The notes beneath the pieces are model-generated. The model saw only the letters and a program-made list of their open reading frames with translations, was not told the DNA's origin and made no database searches. A program made the position numbers and the translations under genes. From JAFGIG01 sp964397545 (GTDB lineage: Bacteria > SDB-A), in the NCBI GenBank assembly GCA_964397545.1, contig CAYNIW010000018.1:1-50443 (forward strand): a stretch of DNA of 50,443 bases. Direction: 5' to 3'. This document shows positions 24,618-32,443 of the stretch, piece by piece. How positions within the stretch are numbered: the first letter of the stretch is position 1; each line of letters starts with the position of its first letter.

Positions 24618-26054
24618 ATGAATCTGAAAACGCTTCTTAATCATATATTCATATATTCTGCTGGCGCGGTATTTTACCAGTTAATCAATTTAACTGCGAC
24701 GAAAACCTACACAAATGTCTTCACGGTGGAAGAATTCGGCAGAATATCCTACATTCTCACTTTCACAGCGCTTGCCTCGACCGCTCTCAGTGGAATTCAG
24801 ATTTCCAGCGCTCTCGGCCGTTTTTACACGGACAAAAAGTTTTTTGATCACAAGAAAACAATTTTTTCCACCAGTTTCTTTTTGCTCGTTATTTTCTCCG
24901 CTCTGACTTTTTCGGCTTCCGGTTTAATTTCTTATCCCTTCAGAACGATGCTTTTTCCCAAAATATCGAGCACATTAGCGATTATGCTCGTTTTCGTATA
25001 CTGTTTCGTCAGCACCCAGGAAAAATTTCTCACGCTTTTTTTCAAGTGGGACCTAAAACCGAATATTTACATTATCTTTTATAACCTTTCCCCTCTTTTT
25101 TCTCTTTTCCTCGTCGTTATTCTTTCATCTGTTATGAAAAATTCATTAAACGGTTTTATGTCAGGGATCACAGCAGGTTCAGTTATAATAGGGCTGATGC
25201 TTCTGTTTCTCCTGAGAAAAAACCTGTCGCCGAATTTCGATTCGGCGTGGGCAAGAAAAGTGGCTCTCTTTTCACTTCCTCTGATACCCTATACAAGCAC
25301 TCTTCTCGTCCTGACGTTTGCCGATAGATTTCTCATCAGGTTTTTCATCGGGTATGAAGCAGTAGCAGTTTACTCCATTGGCGCTAAAATATCGGCTGTT
25401 ATATCAGCCGTTTCTGCGGGTTTCAGAAACGCGTGGGGTCCTTATTTCTACACGACGTATTCAGACGCCAATTCAGGTAAAGATTTCGCCAAAGTTTTCG
25501 ACTTGTTCAACTTCTTCGCGGTAGGGACTATGCTCATAATAACTCTTTTTTCAAGACAGTTCATAATCCTCATATCTTCCGGAAAATACCTGAGCGCCGT
25601 TCCGATTGTTCCATTCCTCGTTGTCAGCAATATAGTTTTCAATCTCCAGTATTTTTTGCTCGGCATTTACATAAAAAACAGGACTATAATTTTGACTTAT
25701 TCGGCTCTGGCAGGTATAGCCGTCAATATACTGCTCGATATTTTTCTCATTCCGCGGTTCAACATACTCGGCGCGGCTTTCGCCACTATGGTTTCTTTCA
25801 CTTTAATGTTTTTAATAAATTTATTTTTGTCACAAAAACTTCATCCGATCCCCTACAGAATCAAATTCAATCTTTTATCTTTTTCTCCGTGGATTATTTT
25901 CTGCCTTGTATGGAATCATGCTTTTTCTCAGGTCATAGGTTCGATTCCCGGAAAAGCCGCCCTCATAGTTTTATATCTCCTGATAAACAACTTGATAGGA
26001 ACTTTCAGTTTCCGTCAAGCTTATCAAAAATTAACTTTATATTTTAGGCGTTGA
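24618..26054 (+). CDS. Polysaccharide flippase (Wzx/MOP superfamily)
   Basis: A very hydrophobic 478-residue protein with about 12-14 membrane segments, the layout of lipid-linked oligosaccharide flippases. Recognisable features are the N-terminal helix followed by VEEFGRISYILTFTALAS, a charged FADRFLIRFF segment near residue 235, and NILGAAFATMVSF near 390. It moves lipid-linked glycans across the inner membrane. Three in-frame starts are close together (TTG 24609, ATG 24612, ATG 24618); none has a ribosome-binding site and the last is used here. The stop overlaps the end of tsaB on the other strand by 11 bp. Confidence 0.9.
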   Translation: MNLKTLLNHIFIYSAGAVFYQLINLTATKTYTNVFTVEEFGRISYILTFTALASTALSGIQISSALGRFYTDKKFFDHKKTIFSTSFFLLVIFSALTFSASGLISYPFRTMLFPKISSTLAIMLVFVYCFVSTQEKFLTLFFKWDLKPNIYIIFYNLSPLFSLFLVVILSSVMKNSLNGFMSGITAGSVIIGLMLLFLLRKNLSPNFDSAWARKVALFSLPLIPYTSTLLVLTFADRFLIRFFIGYEAVAVYSIGAKISAVISAVSAGFRNAWGPYFYTTYSDANSGKDFAKVFDLFNFFAVGTMLIITLFSRQFIILISSGKYLSAVPIVPFLVVSNIVFNLQYFLLGIYIKNRTIILTYSALAGIAVNILLDIFLIPRFNILGAAFATMVSFTLMFLINLFLSQKLHPIPYRIKFNLLSFSPWIIFCLVWNHAFSQVIGSIPGKAALIVLYLLINNLIGTFSFRQAYQKLTLYFRR

Positions 26055-26724
26055 AAAGCTGAATTCCGGCAGGCGAGGCGCTGAAATATTCCGGAACAGC
26101 GCTCGAAAGATCGAGCTCTTTCGTCAGGGGATCTTCCCATAATTCAATGAGCAGCGGAGAGATGACCTCTGCTTTATTTGAATCCGTTGTTTTTATTAAG
26201 CGAGCACTGCCGTAAAACAAATTTTTAACTTTATCTCGTCCTTCGCCCACGAGGAGAAATTCTTCACCGGGAATATACTCGCCGATTTCCTGCTCGCTGA
26301 GGGCGAGAGTCAAAAATACTGGTTTCAGCTCTTTTTCATATGCCCTGAACAGCCCGCAGTAATATCGTCCGTTTTTGGCGTCTCTGACCGAAAATATTTG
26401 TTTAGAATGTTGTCTGTATTTCCAGGCAATTGCATATAAGGCATTGACGCCTTTCAGTTTTGCACAGGAAACCTTTGAAAGCCCTTTGGCAAAAGCCATG
26501 CCCACACGCAATCCCGTAAAAGACCCGGGTCCGGTGACAACGGCGATTTTCTTTACTTCTTTGGGTTCGGCGGAAAGAGTTCCAAGAGCGTCTTTGAAGA
26601 CAGCGACGATATCCTCTCCCGCGGGTTTCCCGGGGAAAGAAGATATTTCAGTTTTTTCACCTTTATCCGTTTCAAGATAAAGAGAAATGCCTAAAGATGA
26701 AGTGTCAATTCCGAGAAAAATCAA
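26044..26724 (-). CDS. tsaB: tRNA threonylcarbamoyladenosine biosynthesis protein TsaB
   Basis: TsaB is the inactive ASKHA partner of TsaD in making the t6A base next to the anticodon of ANN-decoding tRNAs. The 226-residue protein begins with the expected phosphate loop IFLGIDTSSLGISLYL and has the family signature VVTGPGSFTGLRVGMAFAKG (about 63-82). It follows tsaE with a 20-bp overlap. tsaD and tsaC are not in the window. Its 3' end overlaps the convergent flippase gene by 11 bp, so no terminator separates them. Confidence 0.94.
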   Translation of the reverse strand: MIFLGIDTSSLGISLYLETDKGEKTEISSFPGKPAGEDIVAVFKDALGTLSAEPKEVKKIAVVTGPGSFTGLRVGMAFAKGLSKVSCAKLKGVNALYAIAWKYRQHSKQIFSVRDAKNGRYYCGLFRAYEKELKPVFLTLALSEQEIGEYIPGEEFLLVGEGRDKVKNLFYGSARLIKTTDSNKAEVISPLLIELWEDPLTKELDLSSAVPEYFSASPAGIQLFNA

Positions 26725-27172
26725 GGTTTTTATCTCTCAAGATTCGCAGTTTGACGTTTCTTCCGCCGGATTTAACAAAATCAATGTGCATTTCCCACCT
26801 GGGCATAGGCAGAAAACACTCATCTATTTTATCCGCCCATTCGATGAGTTTTAGGCTCTCAGATGCGACAATATCATCCCACCCCAAAAAATAAAGGTCT
26901 TCCGGAGTCTCAAGCCTGTAAAGATCGACGTGATAAATTCCGAAATCTCCCGAATAATGATTGACGAACGCGAAAGAAGGGCTTGTCACTTTTTCCCGAA
27001 CATTAAAAAAACCGCAAATGGTCTGAACTGTGAAAGTTTTACCCGCCCCGAGCTCTCCGTAAAGGGCTACAAAGTCACCCCGCGAAAAAAAAGGGCAGCA
27101 ATTTTCTATCTCTATTTTCATTGAATGCGGGTCAGGTGCGAAAAAATCGCGTTCAGGCAGAAGCAACGGCAA
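26705..27172 (-). CDS. tsaE: tRNA threonylcarbamoyladenosine biosynthesis ATPase TsaE
   Basis: A P-loop ATPase that drives t6A synthesis by the TsaBDE complex. Walker A is GELGAGKT (residues 40-47), followed by the family segments TSPSFAFVNHY and IYHVDLYRLE (HxDxYR). The product is 155 residues from a TTG at 27172. A later ATG at 27121 would remove the helix that normally precedes the ATPase core, so the TTG is preferred. The gene overlaps coaX by 20 bp and tsaB by 20 bp. Confidence 0.93.
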   Translation of the reverse strand: MPLLLPERDFFAPDPHSMKIEIENCCPFFSRGDFVALYGELGAGKTFTVQTICGFFNVREKVTSPSFAFVNHYSGDFGIYHVDLYRLETPEDLYFLGWDDIVASESLKLIEWADKIDECFLPMPRWEMHIDFVKSGGRNVKLRILRDKNLDFSRN

Positions 27173-27875
27173 TACCTTCCAAAACGAGGTAAGGGAAGTA
27201 TTCTCCTTTTTCTATCCAGGATTTTATTATCTCTCCGGCTCCTCCAGTCAAAACAATTCCGGGGACGGAGCCGGTATCGTCGCATATCTTTTTAATGGCG
27301 GTCTCTATAGCGCCTTTTACAGAAAGAAAAATTCCCGTTGTCACGCACTGCTGAGTCGTGGAAGCGGCCGGCAGTTTTATTTCGATTTTTTTCCAATCAA
27401 CCTTACCTATCCCCGGGCAGGCGGAAAGAGACTCGGCTGTCATTTGTATTCCCGGAAGAATGAATCCTCCCCTGAATATTCCGTCTCTGTCAACGTAGTT
27501 AAAGGTTATCGCGCTTCCGCCGTCTATGAGGACAAACGGCGGCTGTTTCCTTACCATCGCCCCTATTATGCCGAGTATTCTGTCGAGCCCCACCTTTTCC
27601 GGATCAGGACCTTCTATAGGAACATTTCTGATGATTTTTCTATCAAGAACCTGAATATCATCGGTTTTAATGTATTCTGACAAAAGTCTTATCCATTGAA
27701 AAGTCTTTTCCGGGACTACGGATGAAATCGCTATGCTCTCAAACCCTTCAGGCAAAGGGGGTATGCTCTTAGGTATCTGAGTAAAATTCCTGCAGAGCTT
27801 TACCCTGGGCGGCGTTCCCGTAAGAAGCGCGAGTTTATGATTGCTGTTTCCTATGTCAAGCGCGATAAGGTTCAA
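27153..27875 (-). CDS. coaX: Type III pantothenate kinase
   Basis: CoaX catalyses the first step of coenzyme A synthesis and needs no feedback inhibition by CoA. The 240-residue protein has the ASKHA phosphate-1 loop ALDIGNSNHKLAL at residues 5-17, VGLDRI near 97, and DGGSAITFNYV (about 117-127), followed by GGFILPGIQM. The start is a TTG whose last base overlaps the rplI stop (TTGA). Position between rplI and tsaE suggests cotranscription with the ribosomal genes. Confidence 0.95.
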   Translation of the reverse strand: MNLIALDIGNSNHKLALLTGTPPRVKLCRNFTQIPKSIPPLPEGFESIAISSVVPEKTFQWIRLLSEYIKTDDIQVLDRKIIRNVPIEGPDPEKVGLDRILGIIGAMVRKQPPFVLIDGGSAITFNYVDRDGIFRGGFILPGIQMTAESLSACPGIGKVDWKKIEIKLPAASTTQQCVTTGIFLSVKGAIETAIKKICDDTGSVPGIVLTGGAGEIIKSWIEKGEYFPYLVLEGIAVASA

Positions 27876-28330
27876 TTTTCCCCTTCATGTCTTACCACCC
27901 AAACAGGAATGTTTACTTCCGTCTCGGAATGAAGGATTATTTTCACCGAATGACTCCCGAGTTTTTTTATGTGTTCATTCATGAATACATTGTGCCTGTC
28001 TATGACTATCCCGTGCTGTTCTTCAAGGAGTCTCGCCACGTCTCTCTCAGTTACCGAACCGTAAAGTTTTTCAAGCGCAGAGGCTTTGGCTTTGACGGTA
28101 ATGCTCTTCCCCTCTAAAAGCTTGGCGATTTCTTCAGCTTCGCTCTTGCCTTTCATAGCTTTTTGGAGCCTCTGTTTTCTGATGCTTTCAACCATCTTCA
28201 GCGCTCCGGGCGTCGCCGGCACAGCGAGTTTTTTAGGCAAAAGATAGTTTCTCGCGTAGCCTTTTTTCACGTTGACCGTGTCGCCGGTTTTGCCGAGTTT
28301 ATCAACTATATCTGTCAATACGACTTTCAA
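27872..28330 (-). CDS. rplI: 50S ribosomal protein L9
   Basis: 152 residues, the usual length. The N-terminal domain (MKVVLTDIVDKLGKTGDTVNVKKGYARNYLLP) has the conserved rRNA-binding signature, followed by the long connecting helix (about 40-78) and the C-terminal domain (HNVFMNEHIKKLGSHSVKIIL). It lies in the classical rpsF-ssb-rpsR-rplI order, transcribed right to left. Confidence 0.98.
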   Translation of the reverse strand: MKVVLTDIVDKLGKTGDTVNVKKGYARNYLLPKKLAVPATPGALKMVESIRKQRLQKAMKGKSEAEEIAKLLEGKSITVKAKASALEKLYGSVTERDVARLLEEQHGIVIDRHNVFMNEHIKKLGSHSVKIILHSETEVNIPVWVVRHEGEN

Positions 28331-28339
28331 GTATCCTCC

Positions 28340-28549
28340 TCACCTGTAATACTCTATGACGCTCGGCATCAAACCGGAATTTTTACACGTCTTAATTGCT
28401 TTGCTGACTTTTCTCTGATGAAGCGAACAAAGGCCTGTAATCCTGCGCGGCAGGATTTTTCCGCTCTCCATTATGAAATTTTCAAGTTTTTCGACTTCTT
28501 TATAGTCGATAGTGTCAATTTTTTCTTTGCACAACTGGCATACTTTCAT
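28340..28549 (-). CDS. rpsR: 30S ribosomal protein S18
   Basis: 69 residues with the S18 core IDTIDYKEVEKLENFIMES-GKILPRRITGLC. Cys4 and Cys7 plus Cys41 and His44 could form a zinc site (CxxC and CxxH), so this looks like a zinc-binding (C+) S18. Many bacterial S18 proteins lack these residues; an additional Cys is at 55. It partners with S6 in the 30S platform, and rpsF and ssb lie directly upstream. Confidence 0.97.
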   Translation of the reverse strand: MKVCQLCKEKIDTIDYKEVEKLENFIMESGKILPRRITGLCSLHQRKVSKAIKTCKNSGLMPSVIEYYR

Positions 28550-28566
28550 TTAATGCAACCTCCACG

Positions 28567-29013
28567 TTAAAACGGTATATCGTCATCTTCATTCTGAACC
28601 GGGCCGTTGTATGAATACTCTGAACTGTCCTGCGTCTGTCCCTCGTAAGGTGCGGCGGCGTAAAGGAGAGGATATATCCTGTTCGCCGTCACGTCAAAAG
28701 CTTTGATGTTTTCTTTTTCCGGTGTGTTGTATTTATACCCTCTCAGTTTGCCCTCCACTATTACGGGGGATCCTTTCTGCAGATTGGTTTGAACTTTTTC
28801 GGCGAGAAAATCGAACGCCGTCACCTTGATGAAAAAAGTTTCCGGATCAGCCCATCCGTCACCCGATTTTGCTTTTTTCGGCATACTGACGGCTATTGAA
28901 AACGACGCGAATTGTTTTCCGCTCTGAGTGAATTTGACCTCCGGATCGGACGCCACTCTGCCTGAAAGAACGAGTAAGTTAATGTTTGGAACCCTTATTT
29001 TTCCGTCGGGCAT
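28567..29013 (-). CDS. ssb: Single-stranded DNA-binding protein
   Basis: 148 residues: an OB fold (about 8-112, with LVLSGRVASDPEVKFTQSGK and TFFIKVTAFD) followed by a short flexible tail ending in the acidic DDDIPF tip that recruits replication and repair proteins. It is encoded between rpsF and rpsR, the usual arrangement. The tail is short compared with E. coli SSB (177 residues). Confidence 0.97.
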   Translation of the reverse strand: MPDGKIRVPNINLLVLSGRVASDPEVKFTQSGKQFASFSIAVSMPKKAKSGDGWADPETFFIKVTAFDFLAEKVQTNLQKGSPVIVEGKLRGYKYNTPEKENIKAFDVTANRIYPLLYAAAPYEGQTQDSSEYSYNGPVQNEDDDIPF

Positions 29014-29015
29014 TT

Positions 29016-29324
29016 TTAACTCTCTTTCGGCTCTTCGCTGTCTTTCATTCTGACGACGAAATGCCTTAATATTTCCGGTTTCATGTTCAGATACTTTTTA
29101 TAACTTTCTATAAAAGCCGGAGAAGACTTGAAATAATTAAACACATAATTCCCGGGGACTTTTCTGTTATTTTTCATTATCAATTCTCTTTTTCCGGCTT
29201 CTTTAAGAAGAACAAGTTCCCCTTTATTCGCTACAATATAGTCCGTGATTTCGGTAAGAGTTTCTTTGATTTTTTCTTCCCCCGATCTCGCGTCGAGAAT
29301 CAGAAGGTTTTCGTATTTATTCAT
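29016..29324 (-). CDS. rpsF: 30S ribosomal protein S6
   Basis: 102 residues with the S6 ferredoxin-like fold: NKYENLLILDARSGEE at the start, GKRELIMKNNRKVPGNYVFN in the middle, and ILRHFVVRM near the end. It stands 2 nt after pth and before ssb. Confidence 0.97.
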   Translation of the reverse strand: MNKYENLLILDARSGEEKIKETLTEITDYIVANKGELVLLKEAGKRELIMKNNRKVPGNYVFNYFKSSPAFIESYKKYLNMKPEILRHFVVRMKDSEEPKES

Positions 29325-29326
29325 TT

Positions 29327-29905
29327 TCAGTCATCCTCCTTTGAAAAGTCTTGTCTGTTATATTTATTCATGGCGTAATCAATTCCCATGGCCGCCCAGT
29401 CTTTCAATGCACAGACCGATTTGTCGAGAACTTTTGTCAAAATCTCCATCTGTTCCGCGTCAAAAGGGCTAAGCACAAATTCCGCGGGATCAACCTCTTC
29501 CGGGAGAGGGCCAATGCCTAAACGAAGACGCTGATAGTTTCTTCCGGCGTATTTTTCCAGAGAAGAAAATCCTTTGTGGCCGCCATTGCTTCCCGATCTT
29601 CTAAATCTCAAGCAACCTAATTTCAGCCCGAAATCATCTGCCACAAACAGAGACTGTTCGACTTTTCCGGCGTCGAGTCCGAGAGCAGGAATTACATCAC
29701 CGCAGTTATTCATGAATGTTTTCGGTTTGATGAGGCTGAGCTCTTGACCGTTCAGGCTCATTTCAAAGTTGTCATAAAGCCTTGACTTCTGCCATTTTCC
29801 TTCGGATTCCGAAGCCATTTTCTCTACAGCCAAAATTCCCGCGTTGTGTCTTGTCAATTTATACTTCTTTCCGGGATTCCCAAGTCCGATGATGTATAAT
29901 CTCAT
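29327..29905 (-). CDS. pth: Peptidyl-tRNA hydrolase
   Basis: Rescues peptidyl-tRNA that drops off ribosomes. The 192-residue protein has the catalytic His20 in GLGNPGKKYKLTRHNAG, the substrate-binding Asn10, the FMN motif (KPKTFMNNCGD), and the conserved DDFGL segment carrying the catalytic Asp. It overlaps the L25 gene by 4 bp. Confidence 0.96.
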   Translation of the reverse strand: MRLYIIGLGNPGKKYKLTRHNAGILAVEKMASESEGKWQKSRLYDNFEMSLNGQELSLIKPKTFMNNCGDVIPALGLDAGKVEQSLFVADDFGLKLGCLRFRRSGSNGGHKGFSSLEKYAGRNYQRLRLGIGPLPEEVDPAEFVLSPFDAEQMEILTKVLDKSVCALKDWAAMGIDYAMNKYNRQDFSKEDD

Positions 29906-30534
29906 TCCTCTTTAGTTTCACTCGTTTCCGTTTCGCCTTCCGTGGGTTCGGCCGCGGGTTTCTCTTCTCCGGCTTTCACGGCTTTTGGCACAATAACAGC
30001 CGCGACAAGCTGGTGAGAATCGTTAAGGCATTTTACTTCCCCGAAATCAATGTCGCTGACGTGAATTTTCTGACCCAGTTTCAATGAACTGACATCAATC
30101 TGTATGTGCTCGGGAAGTTTCGAAGGCACTGCTTCTACGAGAAGCTCTCTTGCCGTTATCTCGAGTATCCCGCCTGATTTAACTCCCTCCGGTGTTCCCA
30201 CTGTTAAAACAGGAATCGGCACTTTCAACGTCTCTCCGGCATGGACAAGCTGAAAGTCGAGATGAAGAAGTTTGTCGGTTAAAGGGTCTTTCTGAAATTC
30301 TTTAATCACAACTAGAAATGGTTCTCCTCCGTCGTATCTCAGGTCTATAAGAGCGGGTTCACCTCTGAGTTTTTTCATCACCGGGACAATTTTGTCTCTG
30401 TGAATGATGAAATTCCTGTTTTCTTCCTTGTGCCCGTATATGACTCCGGGTATGAAACCTTCTTTTCTCTGCGCTCTGGCGCAGTTCTTGCCCGACCAAT
30501 CTCTTTTTTCCACTTCAAGGCTGATTTTATGCAT
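29902..30534 (-). CDS. rplY: 50S ribosomal protein L25, long (Ctc/TL5) form
   Basis: A 210-residue L25 of the two-domain type: an N-terminal 5S-rRNA-binding barrel (about 1-92, with GVIYGHKEENRNFIIH) and a C-terminal beta domain (about 95-180), then an acidic low-complexity tail rich in Glu, Pro and Thr. E. coli L25 has only the first domain. It binds 5S rRNA. The gene lies between prs and pth, a common arrangement. The ATG is preceded by a GGAG site in the 21-nt gap after prs. Confidence 0.96.
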   Translation of the reverse strand: MHKISLEVEKRDWSGKNCARAQRKEGFIPGVIYGHKEENRNFIIHRDKIVPVMKKLRGEPALIDLRYDGGEPFLVVIKEFQKDPLTDKLLHLDFQLVHAGETLKVPIPVLTVGTPEGVKSGGILEITARELLVEAVPSKLPEHIQIDVSSLKLGQKIHVSDIDFGEVKCLNDSHQLVAAVIVPKAVKAGEEKPAAEPTEGETETSETKEE

Positions 30535-30555
30535 ATCTGTCTCCTTTTTTTATTT

Positions 30556-31479
30556 TTAAAGAAAAAGCGAACTCAGCGAAGCCTCCTCGTGGATTCTGAG
30601 GATAGCCTCTCCGATTATTGAAGATACTGAAATCTCTCTGAAAAAACTTCTCATTTTGTCTTTTTGGACCGGAATAGTGTCGGAATATACAAACTGTTCT
30701 ATAGGAAGCTTTTCCATTTTCTCCACGGAATCCCTCGAAAGAAGAGGATGCGCGCAATAAACGAATATCTTTTTCGCGCCGTTTTCCACAACCGTCTTGA
30801 CCGCGTTTTCGATTGTCTTGCCGGTGTCAACAATATCGTCAACTATCAAAACATTTTTGCTGTCGACTTCCCCTATGATATTGAATTTCTCTCCAATCCC
30901 GGATTTACCCCTTTTGTCTATGGCGGCGAGAGGAAGATCACCGAGCTGTTTTGCGAAAAATCTCGCCTTCGATATTCTTCCGAGATTCGGAGACAAAACG
31001 GCGAGATCGTCTATTTTCATATCAGAAAAATAATTAACGGCGTTATATGAGCTGTAGAGATGGTCAAAAGGAATGTTGAAAAAGCCCGGAATCTGCTCGG
31101 TGTGAAGGTCTATCGTCACTATTCTGTCTGCACCGGCTTTTGATATCACATCCGCCATCAGTTTGGCTGAAATAGGCACCCTGGGTTCGTCTTTTTTGTC
31201 CTGTCTCGAATAACCGAAATAGGGAATAATAGCCGTTATCCTTCTCGAAGAAGCTCTCCTCGCTGCGTCTATTAGCAAAAGAAGTTCAACAATGTTTTCA
31301 GCCGGAGGAAAAGTTGATTGGACGATGAACACATCATCTCCCCTAATGCTTTCCAGTATCCTCACCCTGACTTCTCCGTCAGGGTATCTCTCGACCCGCG
31401 CTCTGCAGGAGTCAGTTTTGAGATATGCGCAGATTCTCTCCGCCAATATCACATTGCTGTTTCCGCTCAATATCCTCAT
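30556..31479 (-). CDS. prs: Ribose-phosphate pyrophosphokinase (PRPP synthetase)
   Basis: Makes PRPP from ribose 5-phosphate and ATP for nucleotide, His, Trp and NAD synthesis. The 307-residue protein shows the ATP-binding YFGYSRQDKK, the divalent-metal and ribose loop TIDLHTEQIPGFF, and the PRPP-binding VLIVDDIVDTGKT. It is the gene directly after tRNA-Gln on the minus strand, starting 18 nt after the tRNA 3' end. Confidence 0.97.
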   Translation of the reverse strand: MRILSGNSNVILAERICAYLKTDSCRARVERYPDGEVRVRILESIRGDDVFIVQSTFPPAENIVELLLLIDAARRASSRRITAIIPYFGYSRQDKKDEPRVPISAKLMADVISKAGADRIVTIDLHTEQIPGFFNIPFDHLYSSYNAVNYFSDMKIDDLAVLSPNLGRISKARFFAKQLGDLPLAAIDKRGKSGIGEKFNIIGEVDSKNVLIVDDIVDTGKTIENAVKTVVENGAKKIFVYCAHPLLSRDSVEKMEKLPIEQFVYSDTIPVQKDKMRSFFREISVSSIIGEAILRIHEEASLSSLFL

Positions 31480-31497
31480 ATATCACCTTTTTCTGAC

Positions 31498-31568
31498 TGG
31501 GGCGGGTGGATTCGAACCACCGAATGCGGGAACCAAAATCCCGTGTCTTTCCGCTTGACGACGCCCCA
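31498..31568 (-). tRNA. tRNA-Gln (UUG anticodon)
   Basis: A 71-nt cloverleaf on the minus strand: acceptor TGGGGCG pairs with CGCCCCA, with anticodon stem CGGGA/TCCCG and loop TTTTGGT giving TTG, plus T-loop TTCGAAT. U1-A72 is the usual pair of bacterial tRNA-Gln. CCA is not encoded (GTC follows). Its 5' end is the base right after the TGA of ispE and its 3' end is 18 nt before prs, so it must be cut out of a messenger transcript. Confidence 0.97.
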
Positions 31569-32438
31569 TCATATTCGGAGGTCCTCCAGCGAATTCCAGC
31601 GTTCGCTCGGCCCTGCCGAAAAAATTTTTGTTCTTTCTCCTTTCATACATTTTTTAATACGAGAAACCGCTTCCTCGGCTAATCGTTTTTTAACAAAAAA
31701 ACCAAAAACAGAAGAGCCTGATCCGGACAACATAGAAAACTCTGCGCCCGCATCGAGAAGCGAATCCCTGTAATATTTCAATTTAGAGTGACTTTTGAAA
31801 ACAAAAGCCTCGAAATCATTGTAAAACTTATCGTTTTTATACTGAAAAATCATTCTTTTATACTTTTCACGTCCAGATGTCAAGTCATAAGATTCATAAG
31901 CTTGTTTCGTTGAAACTCTTATTTCCGGAATGAGGACAACAAATACTCCCTTAATAGAAAAATCTCTAAAAGACAAGGCTTCTCCTCTTCCGGAGGCTTT
32001 AGCGTTGCCGCCTTTGAGAAAAAAAGGGACATCGCTTCCAAGTTCAAGGGCTGTCTCCCCCAACTCTTTTTCCGAAACTTTGTTCTCCGAAAGAGAACAC
32101 GCGTAGAGTAATGTCACGGCAGCATTCGAAGATCCGGCTCCGAGTCCGGTTCCCGCAGGGATTTTTTTTTCGAGAAAGATTTTCAGAGGCGGGATTCCGT
32201 CAATTTTTTCTCTGGCTTTTTTCAATGCCTTGATTACCAGGTTTTCCTCTCCTGAAGGAACAGCCTCTCCGCTCAATAACAGCTCATCGTATTTTCCCTC
32301 TTTTTTGAAACAAATCCTGTCTCCGTAGTCGAGCGACTGAAAAACCGTTTCTATCTCGTGATATCCGTCATCTCTTTTACTTTTTATGCCGAGGCATAGA
32401 TTCACTTTTACAGGGCAGATAAAGCTTTCGGCTGTCAT
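31569..32438 (-). CDS. ispE: 4-diphosphocytidyl-2-C-methyl-D-erythritol kinase
   Basis: The GHMP kinase step of the MEP isoprenoid pathway. The 289-residue protein has the N-terminal KVNLCLGI, the P-loop-like PAGTGLGAGSSNAA (about 98-111), the ELGSDVPFFLKGGNAKASGRGE stretch split by its catalytic Asp, and GSGSSVFGFF near the end. It follows the GGGP-synthase-like gene by 5 nt, so two isoprenoid-related genes are adjacent. Its TGA abuts the 5' end of tRNA-Gln. Confidence 0.96.
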   Translation of the reverse strand: MTAESFICPVKVNLCLGIKSKRDDGYHEIETVFQSLDYGDRICFKKEGKYDELLLSGEAVPSGEENLVIKALKKAREKIDGIPPLKIFLEKKIPAGTGLGAGSSNAAVTLLYACSLSENKVSEKELGETALELGSDVPFFLKGGNAKASGRGEALSFRDFSIKGVFVVLIPEIRVSTKQAYESYDLTSGREKYKRMIFQYKNDKFYNDFEAFVFKSHSKLKYYRDSLLDAGAEFSMLSGSGSSVFGFFVKKRLAEEAVSRIKKCMKGERTKIFSAGPSERWNSLEDLRI

Positions 32439-32443
32439 TTAAT

